From the NCBI GenBank assembly GCA_946186725.1, contig CAMHOI010000004.1, positions 1-14,986 of the forward strand: 14,986 nt of DNA. Reading direction: 5' to 3'. The first letter of the stretch is position 1; every line of letters begins with the position of its first letter. The DNA is from an uncultured Clostridia bacterium (GTDB lineage: Bacteria > Bacillota > Clostridia > Oscillospirales > Acutalibacteraceae). Of the stretch, positions 1 through 7,300 are shown in pieces. Both the position numbers and the translations under genes were made by a program. The notes under the pieces were generated by a model that did no database searches, was not told where the DNA came from, and saw only the letters and a list, made by a program, of their open reading frames with translations.

Positions 1-1697
1 CGAAGAAGATCAAGACCCAGCGCGAGGAGCTGGAAACGCTCCAGGCAAAGGACGCGACCTACAAGGCGCTCAAGGACGATCTGAGCGCCGATATTGAGGC
101 CGCCCAGACCCAGGAGGAGCGCGAGGCCGTAGAGAGCGCCGCCGAGGAGTACGACGCCGAAGTCACGGCCCACGAGGCGGCGAAGGCGAAGCTCACGGAG
201 AGCATCGCCGCCCTGGAAAAAGAGCTCGACGAGCTTGAGAAGCCCATGCCCGCCCCGGCCAAGGCCGGCGCGGAGAAACATAACGAAAGGATGATTAATA
301 CCATGATCTCCATCCCCACCAACATCCGGACGCTGGCCGCGGGCATCCGTGTCCTGGACGTGCTGCCCCAGGCGAGCCAGCAGGCCATCATGGCCGACCC
401 CGAGACCGCGAAATTCCTCGCGAATGTCCGTGATCTGGCAAAGAGAGCGCAGGCCAGCGTGACCGGCGCAGACGTCGGCATCCCGACGAACATCCTGCCG
501 CTGCTGACCGAGAACCGGTACCGCTATTCCAAGCTCTACAACCGCGTCATGGTCCGCACCGTGCGCGGCGAAGCGCACCAGCCGATCGCCGGTCTCGCCC
601 CCGAGGCAATCTACATGGACTGCTGCGACGCTCTCAATGAGCTGAACTTCAGCTATTCCATGATTCCGGTGACCTGCCACATGCTGGGCGGCTTCGTGAT
701 GATCTGCAACAGCCTGCTGCAGGAGACCGACTTCGACTTGCTGGCCGATCTCATTGAGATGATGTCTCAGTCCCTCGGCTACGCGAAGGACAAGGGCATC
801 CTTTACGGCAAGGGCGGCACCTACGGGATGCCGCTCGGCGTCGTGACCCGCCTTGCCCAGCAGTCCAAGCCCGACAACTACCCGCCCAACGCCCCGGCCT
901 GGGTCGACCTGCACACGACCCATATCCTCACCATCGACGGCAACAACCTCGACGGCGCCGCCTTCTGGGCCGCGCTCAGGATCGCGGCTGGCAACACCTT
1001 CAGCCGCTACGCGAGGGGCGAGGTCAGCTGGGTGATGAACTCCAAGACCTACGCCTTCCTGGAAAGCAAGGCCATCGCCACCACGGCCGGCGGCCAGTGG
1101 GTCGCCCTGATCGGCGGCAGGCTGCCGATCGTGTCCGGCCAGATCGACGTGCTGGAGTTCCTGCCGGACGGCGACATCATCGGCGGCTACTGGCAGCTCT
1201 ATCTGCTGGCGCAGCATGAGACCACCGTGCTCGGCACCGACAGGACCGGCGCGACGCTGCGCATTAAGAATGCGACGCTGATCTACGCCTATGAGCGCTT
1301 CGACGGCACGCCGATCATCCCGGAGGGCTTCGTCGCCATGAACATCATGGGCCAGGCCGTCACCACCGAGATGACGTTCCCGGCAAACGCCGCCAACGAC
1401 GCGCAGCTTGAGGATCTCGTGATCGGCGAACTGACGCTGAGCCCGACCTTTGACGCGGGCGTGATGACCTACACCGCGAGCGCGGCCAACGCCGTCGCCT
1501 CTGTCAAGGTGGAGGCCACCGCCGCCCAGAACGGCGCGGAGATCGGCATCACCGTCACCGCCGGCACGACCACCAAGAACGTCCGCAACGGCGGCAGCGC
1601 GGCTCTCGCCGAGGGCGCGAACGTGATCGCCGTGACCGTCAAGCAGGGCAACGCGGTCAAGGTCTACACCGTGACCGTGACCAGGGCGGGCACCTGA
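1..1697 (+). CDS. HK97-fold major capsid protein with N-terminal coiled-coil scaffold region and C-terminal cadherin-like domain (5' partial)
   Basis: This protein builds the phage head shell. The frame is open from base 3 with no stop, so the gene begins upstream of the window; the ATG at 246 has no ribosome binding site and is not a credible start. Bases 3 to about 250 encode a Lys/Glu/Ala-rich coiled coil like the delta (scaffold) domain of HK97-type capsids, normally removed by a head protease. Bases 303 to about 1400 match the HK97 capsid fold: IPTNI motifs, a long helix around LLADLIEMM, the GILYGKGGTYGMPLGV segment and a late LPIVSG segment. Bases about 1407-1694 look like a cadherin-like beta-sandwich (PF12733 type: LTLSPTF, Y-T, LAEGANVIAVTV, YTVTVTR). 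It ends in tandem stops TGATAA and is followed by a hairpin and the connector gene. An internal start at 303 may give a second product. Identity is firm; two-product expression is inference. Confidence 0.88.
   Translation, partial: KKIKTQREELETLQAKDATYKALKDDLSADIEAAQTQEEREAVESAAEEYDAEVTAHEAAKAKLTESIAALEKELDELEKPMPAPAKAGAEKHNERMINTMISIPTNIRTLAAGIRVLDVLPQASQQAIMADPETAKFLANVRDLAKRAQASVTGADVGIPTNILPLLTENRYRYSKLYNRVMVRTVRGEAHQPIAGLAPEAIYMDCCDALNELNFSYSMIPVTCHMLGGFVMICNSLLQETDFDLLADLIEMMSQSLGYAKDKGILYGKGGTYGMPLGVVTRLAQQSKPDNYPPNAPAWVDLHTTHILTIDGNNLDGAAFWAALRIAAGNTFSRYARGEVSWVMNSKTYAFLESKAIATTAGGQWVALIGGRLPIVSGQIDVLEFLPDGDIIGGYWQLYLLAQHETTVLGTDRTGATLRIKNATLIYAYERFDGTPIIPEGFVAMNIMGQAVTTEMTFPANAANDAQLEDLVIGELTLSPTFDAGVMTYTASAANAVASVKVEATAAQNGAEIGITVTAGTTTKNVRNGGSAALAEGANVIAVTVKQGNAVKVYTVTVTRAGT
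280..305 (+). promoter_or_regulatory. Internal in-frame ribosome binding site and ATG inside the capsid gene
   Basis: ATAACGAAAGGA (280-291) precedes an in-frame ATG at 303 by 11 bases. The same 12 bases occur at 3189-3200 directly before the major tail gene, where they clearly act as a ribosome binding site. The local sequence is AT-rich against GC-rich flanks and lies exactly between the coiled-coil region and the capsid fold (which would start MISIPTNI). The gap is a little longer than at other starts in this window (roughly 6 to 9), so use of the start is plausible but unproven. Confidence 0.5.
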
Positions 1698-1705
1698 TAA
1701 GAAAA

Positions 1706-1733
1706 ACGCTCCGGGGATCTCTCCCCGGAGCGT
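1706..1733 (+). other. GC-rich hairpin downstream of capsid gene
   Basis: A perfect 11-bp stem (1706-1716 pairs with 1723-1733, ACGCTCCGGGG arm) with a 6-base loop ATCTCT lies between the capsid stop and the next ribosome binding site (GAAAGGAG at 1741). No T-run follows the stem, so it is not a standard intrinsic terminator. It may protect the capsid mRNA 3' end or attenuate downstream expression, which would fit the need for many more capsid than connector copies. Confidence 0.75.
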
Positions 1734-1756
1734 GAGCAGAGAAAGGAGATGCCAGA

Positions 1757-2044
1757 ATGGCCGAATATGACTATGCGCAGCTCCTTGGGCTGCTGAAAAT
1801 CGACCTCGGCATTTCGGCCACGATCTACGACGAGCGGCTCACGGACCGGCTCAAAGTCGCGGTGCAGCGGCTCGAGGCGCTGGGGATCGCGCTCAATGAG
1901 AGCGAACAGGACCGGGATCTCGTGCTGATGTACGCGGCGTACCTCTTTCGCTGCCGCGTGACGCAGGCGCCCATGGGGCGGATGCTGCAGCTGGCGATCA
2001 ACAACCGGCTCTTCGGGCAGACGGCACGGGAGGCGACGGGATGA
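1757..2044 (+). CDS. Head-tail connector protein, gp6-like
   Basis: This 95-residue protein probably forms the connector ring under the portal, to which the head closure protein binds. The length, mostly helical content and pattern (an early LLGLLKIDLGI helix, a YDERLTDRLKVAVQRLEALGI helix, then a DLVLMYAAYLFRCR helix near residues 53-67) are those of the HK97 gp6-like / SPP1 gp15-like connector family. The position directly after the major capsid gene is the usual one. The start has a strong GAAAGGAG site ten bases upstream. The stop overlaps the next ATG as ATGA, which suggests translational coupling with the head closure gene. Confidence 0.8.
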   Translation: MAEYDYAQLLGLLKIDLGISATIYDERLTDRLKVAVQRLEALGIALNESEQDRDLVLMYAAYLFRCRVTQAPMGRMLQLAINNRLFGQTAREATG

Positions 2045-2361
2045 AAGAGCTGCTGCATACACCGTGGTCGGACGTGATCACGCTTTTGAGCTTCGCCGAC
2101 AACCAGGACGCGGAGGGCTACGGCGTGGAGGCCGCGCAGCGGCGCGAGATCATGTGCACCTGGGAAGACGGGGTTTCTCAAAAGGAGTTCTACCTCTCTC
2201 AGAAAGAGGGGCTGCAGGCCTCGGCCTCGGCGGAGATCTGGCGCGTGGACTACGAGGGCGAAAAGTTCGCGGAGTTCAACGGGATTCGCTACCGCGTGAT
2301 CCGGAGCTTTCCCAGTTCTTTCGATTGCCTGACGCTGATGCTCGCGGAGGTGACGCGATGA
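2041..2361 (+). CDS. Head closure / head-tail adaptor protein
   Basis: This 106-residue protein fits the small head closure (head-tail joining) family, which plugs the connector after DNA packaging and forms the tail docking surface. Evidence is its length, mostly beta content in the second half (FYLSQKEG, SASAEIWRVDYEGEKFAEFNGIRYRVIRSF), and the position between the gp6-like connector and the tail terminator/gp10 genes. The pattern of an EIWR/Y-G/IRYRVIR strand set followed by a short final strand (LTLMLAEVTR) is typical of this family in Firmicute phages. It overlaps both neighbours through ATGA junctions; GGGAGG lies just before its ATG inside the upstream gene. The assignment is by context and pattern rather than a unique motif. 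Confidence 0.68.
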   Translation: MKELLHTPWSDVITLLSFADNQDAEGYGVEAAQRREIMCTWEDGVSQKEFYLSQKEGLQASASAEIWRVDYEGEKFAEFNGIRYRVIRSFPSSFDCLTLMLAEVTR

Positions 2362-2738
2362 GCGTGGACAAGGCCCTGCAGGCAGCGTTGAAGCCCCTGG
2401 GGCTCCCGGTTTTCCCGCACAAGTACACAGGCCCCGCGCTTGAGTACATCGTGACGAGCTGGAACATGGTACCGGAGCTGCACGCCGGGGATCTCTCCCG
2501 AGCGGCGCGGTATCTCGTGAACGTGAGTTATTACCTGCCGGACAAGCAGAATCCCCATGAAACGCTGGAGGCGATCTGCCGGGCGCTCGTTGCCGCGGAC
2601 TTTACGTGTCCGGAAATTATGAACGTCGACGACGCCGAGCGCCGATCCGGCGCGGCCTACGGGCAGCACTGGGCGATCGAGTGCGAGTACTGCGACGGGG
2701 GGTATTGGGATGGCGAAGCTTGTGATCTCGGGCCTTGA
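2358..2738 (+). CDS. Probable tail terminator / tail completion protein
   Basis: This 126-residue product is read from the ATG at 2358, which overlaps the previous stop as ATGA and has GGAGGTG just upstream. The same frame is open further upstream, but that is overlap with the head closure gene. The sequence has a short N-terminal helix (LQAALKPLGLPV), a central strand run (RYLVNVSYYLP), a helix (HETLEAICRALVAADF) and a final strand (HWAIECEYCDGGYW). This order resembles gpU-like tail terminators (DUF3168-type), which cap the tail tube and bind the head neck. The C-terminus is Asp/Gly-rich. In many siphophages the terminator follows the gp10-like gene; here it precedes it, so the two roles could be assigned the other way round. 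It overlaps the next gene by 29 bases. Confidence 0.5.
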   Translation: MSVDKALQAALKPLGLPVFPHKYTGPALEYIVTSWNMVPELHAGDLSRAARYLVNVSYYLPDKQNPHETLEAICRALVAADFTCPEIMNVDDAERRSGAAYGQHWAIECEYCDGGYWDGEACDLGP

Positions 2739-3144
2739 GGAAACGCAGAGGACGCTGCTGGAGATGGCCGACATCCCGGAAGAAGTTGTCAACAAGGCGC
2801 TGACCGAGATGGGAAAGATCGGCGTCGACGCTGTGAAGCGCAGCGGCGAGGCCATGGGCATCTATGACGGGGACAGCCGGGTGCACATCCTGGACAAGGT
2901 CAAGCTGAAAAAGATCGTGAAAACCCCGGGCGGCGGCTTCACAGAGGTGTACTTTTCCGGCAAGCGCAAGCGCGGAAATACCGTGACCTCCAATGAGCTG
3001 ATCGCCTTCGAGAACGAATACGGCAACCGGCATCAACAGGCGCGCCCTTTTGTGCGCACGGCTGCGGCCCAGTACGGCGAGCAGATCGCCGCGCCGGGCG
3101 AGACGATCATCGGGGACTGGTTTGAACACCGGTTCGAGGAATAA
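2710..3144 (+). CDS. HK97 gp10-like tail completion / neck protein
   Basis: This 144-residue protein resembles the HK97 gp10 family. It opens with a short strand and Gly-Leu-Glu-Glu turn (VISGLEETQRTLLEM) and a helical segment ending in AVKRSGEAM. The diagnostic C-terminal part is ENEYGNRHQQARPFVRTAA at about residues 98-116, matching the E-x-G-T/N...Q-x-A-R-P-F-x-R-P-A pattern of that family. The region before it, rich in Lys and Gly (KIVKTPGGGF, SGKRKRGNT), fits the beta-hairpin of gp10 proteins. The protein likely acts at the tail end of the neck during head-tail joining. The start ATG lies 29 bases inside the previous gene, with only a G-run upstream as ribosome binding site, so expression is probably coupled to the upstream gene. 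Confidence 0.75.
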   Translation: MAKLVISGLEETQRTLLEMADIPEEVVNKALTEMGKIGVDAVKRSGEAMGIYDGDSRVHILDKVKLKKIVKTPGGGFTEVYFSGKRKRGNTVTSNELIAFENEYGNRHQQARPFVRTAAAQYGEQIAAPGETIIGDWFEHRFEE

Positions 3145-3187
3145 CCCCTCAGTCGGCTGCGCCGACAGCGCCCCTTTCAGGGGCGCC
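3145..3187 (+). repeat. Double-palindrome intergenic element before the major tail gene
   Basis: Two hairpins sit back to back: GTCGGC-TGC-GCCGAC (3152-3166) and an 8-bp stem GCGCCCCT / AGGGGCGC with loop TTC (3168-3186). The prefix CCCCTCA and this pair of stems resemble a short dispersed palindromic repeat that I recall as common between genes in gut Clostridia/Oscillospiraceae genomes; that resemblance is from memory and unverified. No T-run follows, so it is not a clear terminator. It separates the neck genes from the major tail protein gene, so it could act as an RNA processing or stability element. Confidence 0.65.
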
Positions 3188-3207
3188 AATAACGAAAGGA
3201 GTATAAA

Positions 3208-3813
3208 ATGCCTACTTTTGGTCTTCGCGGCGCGAAGGTCGCAAAATATAACAACACCAACGGCGTCGTCACCTATGACGCGCCGATCGGCGCCGGGTGC
3301 GCCATCAACGTGCAGCTGCAGCTCAGGTTTGCCGAGGCGCGGCTCTACGCCTGCGATAACCTGGCCGAGTATCTGCGCGAGGCCCTGGGCGGGACGATGA
3401 CCTTCGAGGCCAAGTATTTCCCGCAGGCGGCGCAGCTTCTCATGTTCGGCGCCACGACGAAGAGCCGCACGGTGAGCTATGCGTCTGGCGGCGAAACGAT
3501 CAGCAAGGAGATCGTGAGCGTCGTGGACGGCGCGGACGACGCCGAGAACTACGTCGGCTTCGCGGCTTACTGCCCCGACCTCATCGACGGGCAGAAGAAG
3601 TGGACCGCGTTCTGCGTGAGCAAGGTGAAATTCTCGAAGCCCGACTCGAACTTCCAGACCAAGGGCGAGTCCGTCACCTTTCAGACACCCACCACGACCG
3701 GCGAATTCGTCCCGGACGACACCGCGGGCCGCGTGATGCGCGAAGTTGCCGTGTGCGATTCCGAGCCCGAGGCGATCGCCTGGTGCGCGGCGGTGCTGCC
3801 GCAGGCGGGCTGA
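3208..3813 (+). CDS. Major tail protein (phi13-type tail tube subunit)
   Basis: This 201-residue protein is the likely subunit of the long, flexible tail tube. It matches the phi13-like major tail protein family in length and order. The N-terminus is a short strand region (FGLRGAKVAKYN). A segment on NVQLQLRFAEARLYACDN is followed by EYLREALGGTMTFEAKYF, which is the usual 'coordinate swap' segment of this family. The second half has a YVGFAAYCPD strand and a K-W-TAFCVSKVKFSKP strand, then QTKGESVTFQTPTTTGEF near the end, as in phi13-like proteins. It starts at an ATG with a strong site (AACGAAAGGAG), the same 12-base leader found inside the capsid gene. No tail sheath gene follows, which supports a siphovirus. 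Confidence 0.88.
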   Translation: MPTFGLRGAKVAKYNNTNGVVTYDAPIGAGCAINVQLQLRFAEARLYACDNLAEYLREALGGTMTFEAKYFPQAAQLLMFGATTKSRTVSYASGGETISKEIVSVVDGADDAENYVGFAAYCPDLIDGQKKWTAFCVSKVKFSKPDSNFQTKGESVTFQTPTTTGEFVPDDTAGRVMREVAVCDSEPEAIAWCAAVLPQAG

Positions 3814-3817
3814 GCGC

Positions 3818-4168
3818 ATGGAGAACATCCGGAGAAAATCGCTGCCGTTTGAGCATAACGGAAAAACCTACATCCTGCGATGCAACATGGCAGTTTTAGC
3901 TGACGTGCAGGCCGAGAACGGCGGGAGGCTCTCTCCCGCCCTCTCGGGCGAGCGCGGTATGAAAAACGCGCTGCAGTTCCTGGCGGCGATGATGAACGAC
4001 TACGCCGACGAACAGTGCTGGCCGGAGCGCTTCACCTGGCGCGAGCTGGGGCGCGTCCTGCGCCCGAAACAGGTTCCCTCCGCCCAGATCATCGGGCTCG
4101 TGTTCGACGCGCTGACGCCCCCGGAATCGGCCTCTGAGGGCACGCAGGAGGACGCGGCGGGAAACTGA
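3818..4168 (+). CDS. Tail assembly chaperone gpG-like
   Basis: This 116-residue protein is the short form of the tail assembly chaperone, which coats the tape measure protein and is absent from the finished virion. It occupies the slot between major tail and tape measure genes. The ATG at 3818 is preferred over the upstream frame opening at 3746, which lies inside the major tail gene; it starts four bases after that gene's stop. Visible features are N-terminal strands (FEHNGKTYILRCNMAVLADVQ), a helix (MKNALQFLAAMMNDY), and an acidic C-terminal tail rich in Ser, Glu and Asp. The last sense codons are GGA AAC before TGA, and the heptamer GGGAAAC is in phase for -1 slippage, which yields the longer gpGT product. 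The ribosome binding site is weak. Confidence 0.78.
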   Translation: MENIRRKSLPFEHNGKTYILRCNMAVLADVQAENGGRLSPALSGERGMKNALQFLAAMMNDYADEQCWPERFTWRELGRVLRPKQVPSAQIIGLVFDALTPPESASEGTQEDAAGN

Positions 4169-4206
4169 CCGACCGGGCGGAGTCTGATTTGATCGACTTC
4201 GCCCGG
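4159..4206 (+). promoter_or_regulatory. Programmed -1 ribosomal frameshift signal (slippery heptamer plus stem-loop)
   Basis: The slippery heptamer GGGAAAC (4159-4165) is in the right phase (G GGA AAC) at the last codons of gpG, immediately before its TGA. After a 7-base spacer a 12-bp stem follows: CCGGGCGGAGTC (4173-4184) pairs with GACTTCGCCCGG (4195-4206), including one G-U pair, with a 10-base loop. Spacer and stem sizes match known -1 frameshift stimulators. Slippage joins gpG to the T frame, as in the lambda gpG/gpGT system. Confidence 0.88.
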
Positions 4207-4386
4207 CTTCTTTCATTCTGGATCTTTGACCTGCACCAGCCGGAGCAGGATTTCTGGCACAACATGAGCCCGCGGCGCTTTGTGGCGCTGGCGGATGCCC
4301 GCACAAAGGCGCGGGAGCGTGTGTCCAAATCGGACACGCAGCAGCAGCCGAGTCTCTACGCATACCTCACGGGTGGAGGTGGTTAA
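4165..4386 (+). CDS. Tail assembly chaperone gpT part of the gpGT frameshift fusion
   Basis: This frame adds 73 residues after the -1 shift, giving a full gpGT fusion of 189 residues spanning 3818-4386. The segment begins LTDRAESDL and contains FWIFDLHQPEQDFWHNMSPRRF, a pattern typical of T-part chaperones just before tape measure genes: a conserved W, a P-x-x-F/W core and Arg-rich follow-up. In lambda the T part binds tail tube subunits while the G part coats the tape measure; that role is inferred here. A TTG at 4189 could in theory start it independently, but no good ribosome binding site is tied to it and the frameshift signal upstream explains the frame. The stop TAA abuts the tape measure ATG (TAAATG), and GGAGG at 4375-4379 serves the next gene. 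Confidence 0.8.
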   Translation: MTDRAESDLIDFARLLSFWIFDLHQPEQDFWHNMSPRRFVALADARTKARERVSKSDTQQQPSLYAYLTGGGG

Positions 4387-7300
4387 ATGGCAAATCAGCG
4401 AAAAGTCGGCCTGAAAATCGAGATCGATGGCGAGGCCGAGTACAAAAAAGCGATACAGAACATCAACAAGGACAATCAGCTCCTCAATGCCGAACTGAAG
4501 ACCCTTGCGGAACAGTATAAAAACAACAGCGACAGCATGGACTATCTGGTCCAGCGGGGCGAAAAGCTGGAGTCCCAGCTCCTGGAGCAGGAAGCGAAGG
4601 TCACGCTGCTGCGCGACGCCCTGCACAAGGCCACCGAGGAATTCGGGACGGCGGACGAGCGCACGACCGAGTGGGCCATCAAGCTTGCCAACGCAGAGAC
4701 CGAGCTGGCGAAAACAAAAAACGCGATCGACGAAAACAATGCCGCCATGGATAAAAACACGACGGCCCTGGAGAAAAACGAGAAAGCCGTCGGCGGTCTC
4801 GGCGATCAGCTCGACGAGCTCGGCGGGATGCTTGGTGTTCATATTCCGGATATGGCCAGAGAAGCTCTGAACGGCATGGAGGGCTTCTCGGCCGGGACGG
4901 TGGCGTCTATGGGCCTTGCTGCTGCCGGGATCGGGGCTGCGGTCAAGGTGACAAAGGAGCTCTACGACATCACCAGGCAGGCCGCCGCAGAAGCCGACGC
5001 GCTGCTGACGCGCTCGGCCCAGACCGGGCTGAGCACGGATCTGCTGCAGCAGCTTGATTACGCGCAGAATTTCCTGGATTTTGACGGGCTCGACCGGAGC
5101 CTGCAGAACCTCACGCGGTCGATGGGAAACGCGACCAGCGAGAGCACCAGGCAGGCGCAGGCGTTCAAGGAGCTCGGCGTGGAGATCTACGACGAGAACG
5201 GGAAGCTGCGCGACAACTACGCGGTTTTCCTGGACGTGATCGACGCGCTGGGTGACATGGACGACAAAACCCGCGCGGACATCATCGCGAACCAGCTTTT
5301 CGGGAAAAGCTATGCCGATCTTAAACCGCTGATCGAAGCCGGCAGCGGCGCGCTCAAGCAATACACCGACCGGGCCCAGGAGATGGGCTATGTCATCGAC
5401 AAGGAAGTCATTGAACGGCTGGGCCGTTTTGACGACGCGCTGCAGGAAAACAAAACCGCAATTGACACGGCAAAAACAGAACTGGCCGGCTTTTTCGCCC
5501 CGCTTTTCCAGTCGATCGTCGACGGCGGAACCGGCGCGATCAACGTCGTGCGGAGCCTCTTCGGCAGCGATATCGTGCAGATCATCGCGGAATCCTCAAA
5601 CCCGCTGGTGAACATCGTCGCGCAGTGGGCCCACCTGGCCGACGCTTATTACGACGCGAAGGATGCAAAGGACGCTTTTGACGAGAGTGCCGCAGATACG
5701 CCGGATCTTAGCGCTGCCATCACGCCGATGCAGGAGGCCGTGCAGGCGCTGGCGGACAAGTACCAGGAGGCACAGGCAAAATACAGAGATTTGCTCGACG
5801 GGCAGTTCGGGCTTTTCGAGGACGCGAGCGAGAGGCTGCTGACCGATTCCGACCGGGCAGCACAGAAATTGGGAGAGCTCTGGACCTCTGCCTATGAGTC
5901 GGCGGAAAAGTCTATTCAAGGGCAGTTCGGTTTACTTGATTTTGCACGTACGTCTTATCAGCAATTCACGGACGAATATGCAAAGAGTTGGGAATCTACG
6001 TTCCAAACTGTAAAAAGCTCCGTTGAAGGCGTCTGGGGAACCTATGAAGAAGCGGTCGGCTTTTCCATGAAAACGGCGCAGGAAATGAACACCGCTTATG
6101 ACAGCCAGAAACACTACTGGGAATGGTACGATATCACACTTAAGGAGGTTCTCAGCAGCGGGATCGAAGGCGTGCGCGAGTGGGCCGCGGCAACCGCCGA
6201 CGGATCCGAAGAGTCAGCAGCCGCACTCGGTGGCTTTCTTAGTGCGACCGAAGAAGGGCGGCAGATAATCGTCGACAGCTTCTTTCAAATGAAAGCCGCA
6301 GAGACAGAAGCCGCTGACGCTATAACAGACCTCAAAACTCGCGGATCTGCCGATATGGAAGCCTATGCGGCTGAAATGCGGGAAAAGTCTGAAGAATTAG
6401 TCGAGTCTTACAAAAGCCAGTACGAATACCTTGACGAATATGAAAAAAATCTCGAAGCTGTTTTATCCAGTGGCGTGGAGGGTATTCAAGAATATGTAAG
6501 CCAATTTGCCGCAGGCTCCGCTGAAGCTGTAGAAGCAGTCGCGATACTGGCTGCCTCCACAGACGAGAGGAAAGCGGAAATCGTTGCCGCGTGGCTGGCG
6601 GTGCAGGAAAAGACAAAGGACGTTTCGCAGGACTACGGCGACATGGCGATAGCCGGCGCGGAGAGCGCGGAGGCCCTTGCCGGAAGCACGGAGAGCTTCA
6701 TGCAGCGTTCAAATGCCGCTCTGGATAGTCAGCTGCAATACTGGCAGGAATACAGGGAAGACTTCGACGCGCTCAAGAACCGGAATATTGAGGGTATCGA
6801 TGAGCTGGCAAAAAAGTACATGGACGGCAGCGCCGAAAGTAAGCAGGCCCTCGCTGAACTTCGTTACGCCTCGGATGAAGAGATCGCGGCGCTGATTCAG
6901 AAAATGCGCGAGGTAGCCGCAGAGCGCGGCGACCTCGGTAATACCTTCGCAGCGATGGAAGTCGATCTTACCGGGCAGCTTGCCAAAATCAAAGCTGACT
7001 GGGTCGCTGCCGTGCAAGAAATATCCGGCACGGCTGGCGCGGTGGACTTTACGCCGTTCAAAACTGCTGTAACGCTTTCCTTTAGTTATCTCACCGAGAC
7101 CGCAAAGACCGGAAACGCGAGCATGGTCACAGCATTCAAAGACGGTAACACGGGAAGCCAAGAAGAGCTTGAGAAACTGAAGACCGGCTCGGCCGACAAG
7201 ATTGAGGCGATCATCAATACCCTCGGAACGACCGAGCAGGCAAAGGAAGAGTTCACGCAGCGCTTCGACGACATGACCGAGCACACCGTCACGGACCTGG

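Noticed and set aside
246..248. ATG 246 as start of the capsid gene
   Set aside because: No ribosome binding site is present, and the frame continues upstream with coiled-coil protein sequence to the window edge.
1706..1733. Intrinsic terminator after the capsid gene
   Set aside because: The stem is strong but the 3' side continues GAGCAGAG with no T-run, and the next ribosome binding site follows at once.
3145..3187. CRISPR repeat or transposon end
   Set aside because: Only one copy in the window, no spacers and no flanking direct repeats; it looks like a short chromosomal palindrome.
2617..3828. Long minus-strand open frame (403 residues) opposite the neck and major tail genes
   Set aside because: It is the GC-rich shadow of clear + strand genes, rich in Arg/Ala/His, has no ribosome binding site, and would conflict with the packed operon.
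4189..4191. Independent TTG start for the gpT frame
   Set aside because: GCGGAG upstream is a weak site; the slippery heptamer plus stem-loop and known gpG/gpGT biology explain the frame better. It could still be a minor start.
4213..5361. Minus-strand open frame of 382 residues opposite the tape measure start
   Set aside because: Same reason: it mirrors a strong + strand coding gene and has no recognisable fold or start signal.
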